Shown: piece after piece, positions 51,805 through 60,961 of the stretch
Layout: every line of letters begins with the position of its first letter
Position numbering within the stretch: position 1 is the first letter of the stretch
Source: CAZISM01 sp964541895
Lineage (GTDB): Bacteria > Zhuqueibacterota > Zhuqueibacteria > Residuimicrobiales > Residuimicrobiaceae
Assembly (NCBI GenBank): GCA_964541895.1
Contig: CAZISM010000006.1
Coordinates: forward strand, 1 to 64,000
DNA length: 64,000 nt
Reading direction: 5' to 3'
Notes under the pieces: model-generated
The model's database searches: none
What the model was told of the DNA's origin: nothing
The model's input: the letters and a program-made list of their open reading frames with translations, nothing else
Program-made: the position numbers and the translations under genes

Positions 51805-53421
51805 ATGAAAATGGAATGGATTCTCCTTTTTTGCTGTCTGTGGTTTGGCCTGGCTCTGGCCAGGGAGGTGGACAGCAAAATTTCCGATGTTACCGTATAT
51901 GGCAACATGGCGATGATTCAAAGGTCTGTGACCGTTCCGCTTCAGGCCGGCCTGAACCAATTGCAGATCGGCCATCTGCCGACGGCGCTGATCGATGAAT
52001 CGATGCACATCCGCCTGAGCAACGAAAACCAGGTGACCATCCAGGATGTAAAAGTGGAGCGCTGGTTTCTTGAAAAAGCGGGCGAGATGGTCACTAAAAA
52101 GATAGAAGCGCAGCTGGAAGCGCTCGAGCGCGAAGACAAGGGGCTGGACAACGAACTCAAAGCGCTCAAAAGCCAGGAAAAGTTTCTTGCTTCCATTCAG
52201 GTAGCGGCCGACGCCAAGAGCAGCCAGGAGCTGCTGGCGGGGAAAATGGATCCTGCCACCTGGACCTCCACACTGACCTTTTTGAAAAAAAATCTGACCG
52301 AAGTCTATAATCAGATGACCGATCTTGAATTTCGGAAAAAAGAGCTGGACGGCAAGCGGGAAGCGCTGAAAAAGCAGCTGCAGCAGGTGCAGTCCGCCCG
52401 GCCCAGAGAAGAAAAAGCCGTAGAATTGTCGCTGCAGGCGCGCAGCGCTCTGTCGGTGGAGGTGACCCTCACCTATCTGATGCACGATGTCTCCTGGTCG
52501 CCGACCTATGAATTGCGGGGCTTGCCGGCGGAGGATAAAGTGGAGCTGGTCTATTCGGCCGAGGTTCGGCAAAAGAGCGGCGAAGAATGGCAAGGGGTCA
52601 ACCTGGTGCTGTCGACCGCGCTGCCGGCGATGGGCGCCCAGGCTCCCGAGTTGCAGCCCTGGTATCTGTATGTCAGCAAGCCGCAACCGCGCATGATGAA
52701 AGCGGCCATGGCGCCGCAGGTGCAAATGGCGCAGGATGCGGTCGCCATGGCGGTTCCGGAGGTCGAAGCGCCGCCGGCGCCCTCGGTGGTGGAAGCCAAA
52801 GGCGTATCAGCCAACTTTGCCATCAGCGGCAAACGGGACATCCCCAGCAGCGACGACGCCACCAAGGTGCTGGTGCAGCGGCATGTCTTTCCGGCACAGA
52901 TGTCCTATCTGACCATACCCAAACTGTCGCAGCACGCCTACCTCAAAGCGACGTTTGAAAATAACAGCGATTATCCGCTCATCGCCGGTTCGGCCATGAC
53001 CTACGTCGACGGCGATTATGTCGGCAAGAGCGTTCTGCAAAACCGGGCGGTGGGTGAAAAGCTGGAGCTGTCCCTGGGCGTGGACGCCAACATCAAAGTC
53101 AAATACGATTTGGCCAAACGGTTTGAACGCAATAAGGGCCTGTTGAGCAAAAAAACCGAACTGGAATTCGTGTACAAAATCACCTGTGAAAACTATCGCA
53201 ACCGGCAGACGACTCTGCAAATCCTCGACCAGGTGCCGATCAGCCGGAACGAGGAGGTGGAGGTCGGTGATGTTCGGCTGAATCCGGAGCCGGCGGAGTG
53301 GAACAAAGAGAACGGGAAATTGACCTGGAACGTGGAGCTGAAGCCGAAAGAGAAACGGGAGATCACGATCGACTTTCTGGTCAGCTATCCGCGCGATGCC
53401 ATGGTCAACGGAATATTCTAA
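51805..53421 (+). CDS. Mucoidy-inhibitor MuiA-family protein (DUF4140/DUF4139)
   Basis: The 538-residue exported protein has a signal peptide (about 1-19). A DUF4140 N-terminal domain follows (VDSKISDVTVYGNMAMIQRSV), then a long coiled coil (about 85-205). The DUF4139 beta-rich domain comes next (LTYLMHDVSWSPTYELRG) with a Pro/Ala-rich linker in the middle, and a beta domain ends the protein. MuiA-type proteins affect capsule or envelope phenotypes in some bacteria; the mechanism is unknown. The ATG at 51805 follows AGGAG. It precedes the epimerase by 11 bp. Confidence 0.85.
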   Translation: MKMEWILLFCCLWFGLALAREVDSKISDVTVYGNMAMIQRSVTVPLQAGLNQLQIGHLPTALIDESMHIRLSNENQVTIQDVKVERWFLEKAGEMVTKKIEAQLEALEREDKGLDNELKALKSQEKFLASIQVAADAKSSQELLAGKMDPATWTSTLTFLKKNLTEVYNQMTDLEFRKKELDGKREALKKQLQQVQSARPREEKAVELSLQARSALSVEVTLTYLMHDVSWSPTYELRGLPAEDKVELVYSAEVRQKSGEEWQGVNLVLSTALPAMGAQAPELQPWYLYVSKPQPRMMKAAMAPQVQMAQDAVAMAVPEVEAPPAPSVVEAKGVSANFAISGKRDIPSSDDATKVLVQRHVFPAQMSYLTIPKLSQHAYLKATFENNSDYPLIAGSAMTYVDGDYVGKSVLQNRAVGEKLELSLGVDANIKVKYDLAKRFERNKGLLSKKTELEFVYKITCENYRNRQTTLQILDQVPISRNEEVEVGDVRLNPEPAEWNKENGKLTWNVELKPKEKREITIDFLVSYPRDAMVNGIF

Positions 53422-53432
53422 CGGAGCGAACA

Positions 53433-54572
53433 ATGACTATGTCTCGAAAAGAATTTTTACATACCACCGGCAAATCCATTGCCGTCGCCGGAGCCGCGGC
53501 GGCGGTTCCCGGCGCAGCGGCTGAAAAAGCGAAAACACTCAGCCCGGGCGGCTTCAAGGTCGAGATCAAAACCAAACGGCTCGATCTGCGCCACGCCTGG
53601 ACCATCGCCCGCAACACCAGCACCTATAAAGAGTATGCGTTCGTACGGATCGAAAAAGACGGCGTCTTTGGCATCGGCGAAGCGGCGCATAACGTGCGCT
53701 ATGGCGAATCTCTGGAATCGACCGTGGCCACCATTGAAAAAGCCATCCCCATTCTGCAAAAGAGCGACCCCTGGAAATATGTGGACATCAACGCCGCCGT
53801 GCAGGCGGTCTGTGAAGGACAAACGGCGGCCAAGGCCGGCATCGATATTGCGCTCATGGACTGGTTGACCAAATGGCTGGGCATCCCGCTGTACCAGTTC
53901 TGGGGCCTGGATGCGAAAAAGGCGCCGCAGACCACCTTTTCCATAGGCATCGACACCATGGATATGGTAAGAACCAAAGTGCAGGAAGCGGATCCCTATC
54001 CGCTGTTGAAAATAAAAATGGGTAAGGACAATGACGAAGAGGTCCTGACCGCGGTGCGCAGCGTTACGGCCAAGACCTTGCGCGTGGATGCCAACGAGGG
54101 CTGGAAGGACAAAGAGCTTGCCCTGCGCAAGGTGGAGTGGCTGGCTAAAAACGGCGTCGATCTGGTGGAGCAGCCGATGCCGGCCGATATGCTGGAAGAG
54201 ACCGCCTGGGTCAAAGAGCGGGCGCCCATTCCCATCATCGCCGACGAATCGGTCAAGACCAGCAAGGACATCCCCCGTCTGGCGGAAGCGTTCGACGGCA
54301 TCAATATCAAAGTGGACAAGGCCGGCGGCCTGCAGGAATCCCTGCGCATGATCTGGATGGCGCGCTCGCTCGGCTTAAAGATCATGCTGGGGTGTATGGT
54401 TTCCAGCTCGGTGTCCATCACGGCCGCCGCACATCTGTCGCCGTTGACCGATTTCCCGGATCTGGACGGCAATCTGCTGCTGGCCGCGGATCCGTTTGCG
54501 GGTGTCAACGTGAAGGATGGCTGGCTGATCCTGCCGGACCGCCCGGGGCTGGGCGTTATCGGCGAATTCTGA
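53433..54572 (+). CDS. Dipeptide epimerase (L-Ala-D/L-Glu epimerase-like), probably Tat-exported
   Basis: The 379-residue enolase-superfamily enzyme has the catalytic KxK (LLKIKMG), metal ligands D, E and D in LRVDANEGW, LVEQPMP and IIADESVK, and a second Lys in INIKVDKAGG. This matches L-Ala-DL-Glu epimerases that process murein peptides. The first 35 residues (MTMSRKEFLHTTGKS then a hydrophobic Ala-rich run) look like a twin-arginine signal with RK in place of RR. Most epimerases of this type are cytoplasmic, so export is unusual. It follows the MuiA-like gene by 11 bp. Confidence 0.86.
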   Translation: MTMSRKEFLHTTGKSIAVAGAAAAVPGAAAEKAKTLSPGGFKVEIKTKRLDLRHAWTIARNTSTYKEYAFVRIEKDGVFGIGEAAHNVRYGESLESTVATIEKAIPILQKSDPWKYVDINAAVQAVCEGQTAAKAGIDIALMDWLTKWLGIPLYQFWGLDAKKAPQTTFSIGIDTMDMVRTKVQEADPYPLLKIKMGKDNDEEVLTAVRSVTAKTLRVDANEGWKDKELALRKVEWLAKNGVDLVEQPMPADMLEETAWVKERAPIPIIADESVKTSKDIPRLAEAFDGINIKVDKAGGLQESLRMIWMARSLGLKIMLGCMVSSSVSITAAAHLSPLTDFPDLDGNLLLAADPFAGVNVKDGWLILPDRPGLGVIGEF

Positions 54573-54578
54573 GCGATT

Positions 54579-55229
54579 ATGTTTTTCTCCAAAAAAGAAC
54601 AACAGGTGCGCCGCCTCGTAGCGGACCACACCGAACAGACCCACCGTTGCCTGCAGAGCAGCCGCGAGTTGATGGCGCGCTATCTGCAAAACGATCATGA
54701 CGCGTGCGAACAGCTCTGGCTGCAGGTCCGCGGCCATGAGCATCAGGCCGACATCGTCCGCCGGGAGATCTATGCCTGGCTGGATAAAGGGGCTTTTTTG
54801 CCGCTGCTGCGCGTGGATCTGCATCGCTTTATCGAAAGAATGGACGACGTCGCCGGCGTCAGTGAAGATGTGGCGGACACGCTGTTGTGCGAACGTCCGG
54901 TGTTGCCGGAGGCGATGATCAACGACCTGCAGCAGGTGTTTGAAAAAACTCTGGCCCAGATGCGCTTGCTGGCGGAGGCGGTCGCCTGCTTTGTTGAGAA
55001 CGGCCAACCGGACGACGGGATACGCGATCACATCGTGCAGATCCTGGCCACGGAACACGAGATCGACGAACTGGAACATAGCCTGACCCGTTGGTTGTTC
55101 GGCTCTTCTCTGCCGCTGGCGGAAAAATTACATATAAAAAAACTGCTGACGCAGGTGGCCGATATTTCGAACCGCATCGAAGACGTTGCCGACAGCCTCA
55201 GTGAAATCCTGGTTAAAATGCAGGTATAG
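54579..55229 (+). CDS. DUF47/PhoU-like phosphate-transport regulator
   Basis: The 216-residue all-helical protein matches the DUF47 (TIGR00153) family: EHQADIVRREIYAWLDKGAFLPLLR-type segment, read as the motif region around residues 52-75, and ISNRIEDVADSLSEILVKM near the end. These proteins are related to PhoU and are encoded next to Pit transporters, which they probably control. The gene starts 6 bp after the epimerase and ends 6 bp before the transporter. Confidence 0.92.
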   Translation: MFFSKKEQQVRRLVADHTEQTHRCLQSSRELMARYLQNDHDACEQLWLQVRGHEHQADIVRREIYAWLDKGAFLPLLRVDLHRFIERMDDVAGVSEDVADTLLCERPVLPEAMINDLQQVFEKTLAQMRLLAEAVACFVENGQPDDGIRDHIVQILATEHEIDELEHSLTRWLFGSSLPLAEKLHIKKLLTQVADISNRIEDVADSLSEILVKMQV

Positions 55230-55235
55230 ATCCGG

Positions 55236-56171
55236 ATGTTCTGGCCATACGCTAGCGGCGCCTTTCTCGGCTGGGCGCTGGGCGCCAACGACGCCGCCAA
55301 CGTGTTTGGAACCGGTGTAGCAACCCGGTTGGTCAGCTACCGCATGGCGGTGGTTCTTCTTGCCGTCTTTGTGATGCTGGGCGCTGCGCTGGAAGGACCC
55401 AAGTGTATGACGACGCTGAACGAGGTCACCCGTTTGACACCGTTGTATGCGGTGCTGGTCACCGCCAGCGCCGGCGTGGTCATGTTTCTGCTCTCTCTGC
55501 TGGCTCTGCCGGCCTCCTCATCGCAGGCCATCATGGGCGCGCTGCTGTTCATCGGTCTGGTGGAGGGTCAGCCACAGTGGTCGGTCCTCGCCAAGGTAGC
55601 GTTGTGCTGGGTATTGACGCCGGTGAGCGCTGCTCTGCTCAGTGCCTTTCTCTATCTGGCCCTGGGTCGGCTTTTGCGGCCGCTTCTCAGCCATTTGCGC
55701 TGGCGTACCCTGTTTCTGAAAAGTGCGGTTGTAGTGGCCGGCTGTTACGGCTCCTACTCTCTGGGCGGCAACAATGTGGCTAATGTCTCCGGCGTCTATG
55801 TCGGTGCCGGCCTGATGTCGCCGTTGACCGCGTCCCTGTTCGGCGGTGCCGCCATTGCGCTGGGCGCGTTGACCTTCAGCCGCAGGGTGATGGAAACGGT
55901 CGGTCAATCCATCATGGCCCTGGATGCGTTTTCAGCGTTTATCTCCATTCTGGCGCTGTCTGTTTCTGCACACCTGTTTACACAAATCGGCGTGCCGGTG
56001 TCCAGCACGCAGGCCGTGGTCGGCGCCGTGCTGGGCATCGGCCTGTTGAAGGATAGTTCAAAAATACACAAGACCACGGTGGCGCAGATTGTGAGCGGAT
56101 GGCTGGCGACCCCGCTGGCCGGCGCGCTGGTCTGTTTGCTGCTGTTTCAACTGGTAAATATTTTGCCGTAA
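55236..56171 (+). CDS. pit: Inorganic phosphate transporter, Pit family
   Basis: The 311-residue integral membrane protein has about 8-10 transmembrane helices. Both PiT signatures are present: GANDAANVFGTGVATR at residues ~14-30 and GGNNVANVSGVYVGAG near 178. The second also acts in ion coupling. The family moves phosphate or metal-phosphate by proton or sodium gradient. Its partner DUF47 protein is directly upstream, confirming the pair. The length is at the short end of the family. Confidence 0.94.
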   Translation: MFWPYASGAFLGWALGANDAANVFGTGVATRLVSYRMAVVLLAVFVMLGAALEGPKCMTTLNEVTRLTPLYAVLVTASAGVVMFLLSLLALPASSSQAIMGALLFIGLVEGQPQWSVLAKVALCWVLTPVSAALLSAFLYLALGRLLRPLLSHLRWRTLFLKSAVVVAGCYGSYSLGGNNVANVSGVYVGAGLMSPLTASLFGGAAIALGALTFSRRVMETVGQSIMALDAFSAFISILALSVSAHLFTQIGVPVSSTQAVVGAVLGIGLLKDSSKIHKTTVAQIVSGWLATPLAGALVCLLLFQLVNILP

Positions 56172-56254
56172 GGGCGGCCGACTTTAGCGCCGGTGCAGAC
56201 GGCGAGGGCGGAATAGATATAACAACCTGGAACACTATTCATCGGAAGAGAACT

Positions 56255-57160
56255 ATGGATCAAATGGACCTGTTTTCCCAGGCAGACGAGCATCTGGAAA
56301 AAGCCATGCAGGCGCTCCTCGAGACCGATTTCAGCGGTGCGCGCAAAGAGCTGCAAACGGCACGTTCCATCAACCCGTTTCTGCCCAATCTCGATGCGAC
56401 CCAGCACATGATCGACTTTTTTCAGAAATTTCATAAAAAAGCGAAAAACACCGCCGAGGCTCTGGCAGAAGTGTACGAGGCCGTTCCGGAGGCCGTACTG
56501 AAGGGGTCGCTGCTGTTGCGCGAAGCGGAACTGATCGAGGAAACCATGGCGAAAATGGCGTTGCAGAACGTCAAGATGAGCAAACCGTTTCTGGACAGCG
56601 GCAAACGACTGCATTGGGGATACTGCCATTTGCTCAATCGCCAGTTTGGCAAAGCCGATAAAGTGTTCAAAGAGACGCTGAACGTGCCCAGGGAGCAGCG
56701 CGCCGATCTCTGGGGGTATTACGGTGACCTGTGCCACGTCCAGAACGACCAGCGCCAGGCGCAGAGCGCCTATATTCGCGCGCTGCTGCTCAATCCGCAG
56801 GAGCTGGATATGTATCGGTTGCGCCACAGCGGACTGAAACAGCTGTTCCGCGATCTGCTGCTGGATAAAAAAGAACCGGAAGTGCGCAGCCTCTTGCTGT
56901 TTGAAGCGTGGCACAAAGAGCTGTTCACCTTTATCAACACCGGCCGCTCTACGGACTCGCAGCCGGAAGGGTTGCAGGCGCTGCTGAAAAAACCGCTGCC
57001 CAAAGATAAACCGGGCAAATGGCACCGGTTCTCCATCCATTTTTATATCGATCAGATGAACGCCAAGGTGGATGTAAGCAACCGGGAGAGCATGCAGAAA
57101 ATCGATCCCGAGCTCTTTCAACGCTATCTGCAGATTCTGAAAGAGCGGGCGCAGGCGTGA
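56255..57160 (+). CDS. TPR-like protein of unknown function
   Basis: The 301-residue cytoplasmic helical protein starts at the ATG at 56255, preceded by GGAAGAG. Tetratricopeptide-like segments occur at about 15-60 and 160-200 (FSGARKELQTARSINPF; GKADKVFKETLNVP). No domain could be named. It is 83 bp after pit and followed by 209 bp without genes. Confidence 0.6.
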   Translation: MDQMDLFSQADEHLEKAMQALLETDFSGARKELQTARSINPFLPNLDATQHMIDFFQKFHKKAKNTAEALAEVYEAVPEAVLKGSLLLREAELIEETMAKMALQNVKMSKPFLDSGKRLHWGYCHLLNRQFGKADKVFKETLNVPREQRADLWGYYGDLCHVQNDQRQAQSAYIRALLLNPQELDMYRLRHSGLKQLFRDLLLDKKEPEVRSLLLFEAWHKELFTFINTGRSTDSQPEGLQALLKKPLPKDKPGKWHRFSIHFYIDQMNAKVDVSNRESMQKIDPELFQRYLQILKERAQA

Positions 57161-57369
57161 TCGACGGCACCTGTTGTCAGGTCCGGCCGTGCCGAGAAGG
57201 GTGCGGATGTCACAATCCATTCCCGAGCGCCGACACGCCAAAGTGTGAACTCTGAACGGGAATGCCGTCTAGAGCCCGGCCGACGGGCGCAGGCAGATCG
57301 ATGATTTTCTGCAGCAGACAGGCATGACAAATTATTCATTATAAACAATCTATTTTTCCCGGAGTTGTT

Positions 57370-58263
57370 ATGAGCGCAAACTACAAAGGCATTGTGGTAC
57401 CCCTTATTTCGCCCATTGATAAAAACGAACGAATTGACGAGCCTGCTCTGCGCAAGCTGGTCAGCTATCTCGTCGACGGCGGCGTGCACGGCATCTTTGT
57501 CAACAGCACCACCGGCGAAGGCTTGCTGTTGCGCGAAGCGGAAAAACAACGCATCCTCGAAATCGTCCTCGACCAGGTACACGGCCGCGTCACCGTCTAT
57601 GCCGGCGTCAGCGATACCGGCACAGCCCGCGCGCTGGACAACGTCATCCAGGCGGATAAATTGGGCGCTGATGTGCTGGTGGCGCACCCGCCTTTTTATT
57701 TTCCGCCCAACGATCAGTCGGAATTGTACGACTATTTCGCCCGTCTGGCCCAAGCCAGCAGCAAACCGTTCATGTTATACAATATCCCCTTTACCACCAA
57801 AGCGTCCATCGCCCTCAATACGGTGGAAAAATTGATAAAGATCGACAATATCATCGGCATCAAGGACAGCTCGGTGGATTATGTCTATCTGATGAATCTG
57901 ATCGAGTTGAAGAAGGAACGTGCGGATTTCACCATCTTTATCGGCAAGACCCACATGTGGGCGGCCGGAATCCTCTCCGGCGCCGACGGCGGCCTGGACG
58001 GCATCTCGAACCTGATTCCGTCCCATTGCGTTTCACTGTATGAAGCCATTGTCAACAAGGCTGGGGATTGCTATGAACGTCAACGGGAAATCAACGAGAT
58101 CTGGCGCGTCTACGAATGCCGTTCCTTTCTGGGTGGCATCAAAGCGGCGTTGTCGTTTATGGGCTTGTGCCAACCCTATACCCTCAGCCCCGTTCTGCCG
58201 GCCAGCGAGGAAGAAAAGCTAAAAATCAAAGCCATTCTGCAGCAGCATCATCTGTTGCCCTGA
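57370..58263 (+). CDS. DapA/NanA-family class I aldolase
   Basis: The 297-residue TIM-barrel lyase has the pyruvate-binding NSTTGEG loop (usually GTTGE), Tyr137 in MLYNIPF and the Schiff-base Lys165 in IIGIKDSS. The family includes dihydrodipicolinate synthase, N-acetylneuraminate lyase and 2-keto-3-deoxy sugar-acid aldolases; this sequence cannot be placed with certainty. Its position upstream of an esterase, an MFS transporter and a GH31 glycosidase favours a sugar-acid role. GGAGTT lies before the start. Confidence 0.85.
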   Translation: MSANYKGIVVPLISPIDKNERIDEPALRKLVSYLVDGGVHGIFVNSTTGEGLLLREAEKQRILEIVLDQVHGRVTVYAGVSDTGTARALDNVIQADKLGADVLVAHPPFYFPPNDQSELYDYFARLAQASSKPFMLYNIPFTTKASIALNTVEKLIKIDNIIGIKDSSVDYVYLMNLIELKKERADFTIFIGKTHMWAAGILSGADGGLDGISNLIPSHCVSLYEAIVNKAGDCYERQREINEIWRVYECRSFLGGIKAALSFMGLCQPYTLSPVLPASEEEKLKIKAILQQHHLLP

Positions 58264-58319
58264 CCGCTTCATCAGCCGACCCGTTGATTCATCCTGTTGG
58301 CCAGAACCAAGGAGATGTT

Positions 58320-58922
58320 ATGAATTCCAAAACGCCGTTCTATTCAGCCATCGCGATCGCCCTCTTTAGTTTGCTTATCGCCACCATCGCCCTCTATCAG
58401 GTTAAAAAGGTCCGCGCTCTGGCCCTGTCAGATCTTGCCATCGAAGAAAACAACTCGCTGGTGACGCCGTTGTTCGATGAAGCCACCGGCTCCTGGAGTT
58501 TCCTGGCGTTGTACGAGATCCATGTGAACAACCTCTCCGGTCCGGATGTGCGTTGGTCCGCCATCACCCAGGAACAGCAGGGCAGCGGCTTTCTCGTGGG
58601 ATTGCGCAACGGAGAATATCTCTCTACCAGGCTGTCCTACAAAGCCTTTATCTGCGACCGCAATCTGGCGGAGTTACAGGCCGACCCCAAGCTGATTCGG
58701 GAATTGACCAGGAAGGAGATGCCGGCCAAAGTGGAGTTGTCGCACCTCATCAAGGCCGGCGAAAGCAAATCCATCCGGGTGGGGGTGCTGGTACAATCCT
58801 ACGATCAGAACCAGAAGCAACTCGTCGATATGGTCCTGCTCTCCTTTGGTCTGGACTTTGATCAGAACCGGCATTACACCTTCCGTCGCGGATTTCCCGT
58901 CCCGGCGTTGAAATCAGAATAG
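58320..58922 (+). CDS. Membrane-anchored protein of unknown function
   Basis: The 200-residue protein starts at the ATG at 58320, after AAGGAGA, and has an N-terminal transmembrane helix (about 8-28). The periplasmic part is beta-rich with no cysteine motif (FLALYEIHVNNLSGPDV; FRRGFPVPALKSE). No family recognised. It lies 56 bp after the aldolase and 23 bp before the esterase-like gene, so it probably belongs to that operon. Confidence 0.6.
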   Translation: MNSKTPFYSAIAIALFSLLIATIALYQVKKVRALALSDLAIEENNSLVTPLFDEATGSWSFLALYEIHVNNLSGPDVRWSAITQEQQGSGFLVGLRNGEYLSTRLSYKAFICDRNLAELQADPKLIRELTRKEMPAKVELSHLIKAGESKSIRVGVLVQSYDQNQKQLVDMVLLSFGLDFDQNRHYTFRRGFPVPALKSE

Positions 58923-58945
58923 TCACCCCATTGCGAGGAGCCCGT

Positions 58946-60961
58946 ATGCGCGTGCAAGTCTGGTTAGTACTTTTTTCCGCCTTGCTGCTGGCATGTGCCG
59001 GTGGACGCAAATCCCTTTTGCCGTTGCCGGCGAATCTGACCGTGCTCACGGCCGCCGGCGATTCCACGTTTCGCGACCTTCGCTTCGTGCAGGTGCGCAA
59101 AGGGGATAAAATGGAATACGCTTTTCCGGAGTTTAAAACCCTGGCCGCCTGGGAAGCCTATCGCCAATCGCTGATGCAGCATATTCTCATCGCCAACGGC
59201 CTGGTGCCCATGCCGCCCAAATGCGAGCTGCGGCCGCAGCGTTTCGATAAAACCGTTCATACCGACTATGCAGTGGAAAAGGTCCAGTTTGAAAGCTATC
59301 CAGGCTTTTATGTGACCGGCAATTTATACATGCCGGTCGGCAAGACCGCGCCCTGTCCGGCGGTCCTGAATCCGCACGGCCATTGGAAAAACGGTCGCCT
59401 GGAGGATACGGATCTGAACTCCGGTCCGGGGCGCTGCATCAATCTGGCCCGGCAGGGATATATCGTCCTCAACTATGATATGGTGGGTTATCAGGACAGC
59501 AAACAGATTCCACATACGTACGCTAACACGCCGCAGCATCAGCTGTGGGGCATCAGTCTGATGGGATTGCAGTTGTGGAACAGCATCCGCGCCATTGATT
59601 TTCTGTTGACGCTGCCGGAGGTGGACGGTTCCCGCCTGGCCTGCACCGGTGAATCGGGCGGCGGCACCCAAACCTTTATGATCACAGCGGTGGATCCGCG
59701 CATCAAAGTGGCCGCGCCGGTCAATATGGTGTCGGCCCATTTTCAGGGCGGCTGTTTGTGCGAAAACGCGCCGGCCCTGCGGCTCAACACCTTTAACGTC
59801 GAGATCGCCGGCCTGACCGCTCCGCGGCCGCTGTTGATGGTGTCGACGACCGGCGATTGGACCAGGAATAATCCCGGCGTCGAATATCCCATGGTCCGTT
59901 CCGTGTACGAACTCTACAACGCCGCGGACCACGTTCACTGCGTTCAATTCAATTACCCGCACAATTACAACAAGGACAGCCGCGAAGCGGTGTATGGCTG
60001 GTTCGGACGCTGGCTGCTCGGCCAGAATGATGCCACTCAGCTGCGCGAAACCGCGTTTAGCGCAGACCCCAAAGAAAAATTGCGACTGTACACGGATGAG
60101 GAAAAGGCGCCGGGTGACATGACGGAGGAAAAGCTCACCGTTTTTCTGCAGGAGAACGCTCGAGCCGCATTGGCGAAAGAGCTGCCGCAAACGGAGAGCG
60201 ATGTCGCTGCGTTCAAGAAAAAGTGGTCGCCCCTGTTTCAGGATGTTCTGGCCGTCCAACCGGTCCTGGCGGTGGATCGCCGACTTGTCCGCGAGCAAAA
60301 GAGCAGCCGCGTCGCTGTCTCCGGTCTGATGCTGAGCGTAAAGGGCGAAAAAAAGTGGATTCCGGCCACGCTCTGGCTGCCGAAAACCGTTCGCGGAGCG
60401 GCGCTGCTCGTTCATCCCGGGGGCAAGCAGGTTGTGGCAGAGGAGCAGATGGCTCTGGTGCAGCAGCTGCTGCGTAAAGGACAGGCCGTGCTGGCCATTG
60501 ATGTCTTTAACAGTGGCGAGCATACGAGTTCAAGAATCGTGCGCGACACCGCGACAAAATACTTTACCACGTTCAATCGCACCGACGCTCAGGAACGAAT
60601 TCAGGACATTCTGACCGCCGCCGCCTTCCTGCGCGACTATTCGAATGTAACCGTGTACGGATTGCAGGAAGCGGGCGCCTGGGCCATGATGGCAGCCGCC
60701 GTCTGCAGCGATGTAGACGAACTGGTTATAGACGGCATGAACGGAGCCCTTGACCGCGAGAGCTTTCTCCTGCAAAACGCGTTTATGCCGGGCCTCGCCC
60801 GCTATGGCGATGTGCAAATGGCTGCCGCTCTCTATGCGCCCAAGCCTCTGCATCTGTTCAATGCGCCGGCCGGCTCGTTAACGGACACGATGAACAGGAT
60901 TTTTCAACTTTATGCCGGCCCCGCCCGCTTGACCATCGACACCGGTGCGCAGATAAAATAA
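58946..60961 (+). CDS. Lipoprotein with acetyl-xylan-esterase-like alpha/beta-hydrolase domain
   Basis: The 671-residue protein has a lipoprotein signal with lipobox LLLAC (Cys ~16). The main domain is an alpha/beta hydrolase (about 90-370): PAVLNPHGHWKNGR, then the nucleophile elbow GESGGGTQT, typical of large CE-like esterases in FCB bacteria. A second hydrolase-like part (about 430-671) is degenerate and lacks an obvious Ser elbow. The substrate is unknown; a polysaccharide ester is likely from the GH31 and MFS neighbours. The ATG at 58946 follows GAGGAG. The stop overlaps the next start by one base (TAATG). Confidence 0.78.
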   Translation: MRVQVWLVLFSALLLACAGGRKSLLPLPANLTVLTAAGDSTFRDLRFVQVRKGDKMEYAFPEFKTLAAWEAYRQSLMQHILIANGLVPMPPKCELRPQRFDKTVHTDYAVEKVQFESYPGFYVTGNLYMPVGKTAPCPAVLNPHGHWKNGRLEDTDLNSGPGRCINLARQGYIVLNYDMVGYQDSKQIPHTYANTPQHQLWGISLMGLQLWNSIRAIDFLLTLPEVDGSRLACTGESGGGTQTFMITAVDPRIKVAAPVNMVSAHFQGGCLCENAPALRLNTFNVEIAGLTAPRPLLMVSTTGDWTRNNPGVEYPMVRSVYELYNAADHVHCVQFNYPHNYNKDSREAVYGWFGRWLLGQNDATQLRETAFSADPKEKLRLYTDEEKAPGDMTEEKLTVFLQENARAALAKELPQTESDVAAFKKKWSPLFQDVLAVQPVLAVDRRLVREQKSSRVAVSGLMLSVKGEKKWIPATLWLPKTVRGAALLVHPGGKQVVAEEQMALVQQLLRKGQAVLAIDVFNSGEHTSSRIVRDTATKYFTTFNRTDAQERIQDILTAAAFLRDYSNVTVYGLQEAGAWAMMAAAVCSDVDELVIDGMNGALDRESFLLQNAFMPGLARYGDVQMAAALYAPKPLHLFNAPAGSLTDTMNRIFQLYAGPARLTIDTGAQIK

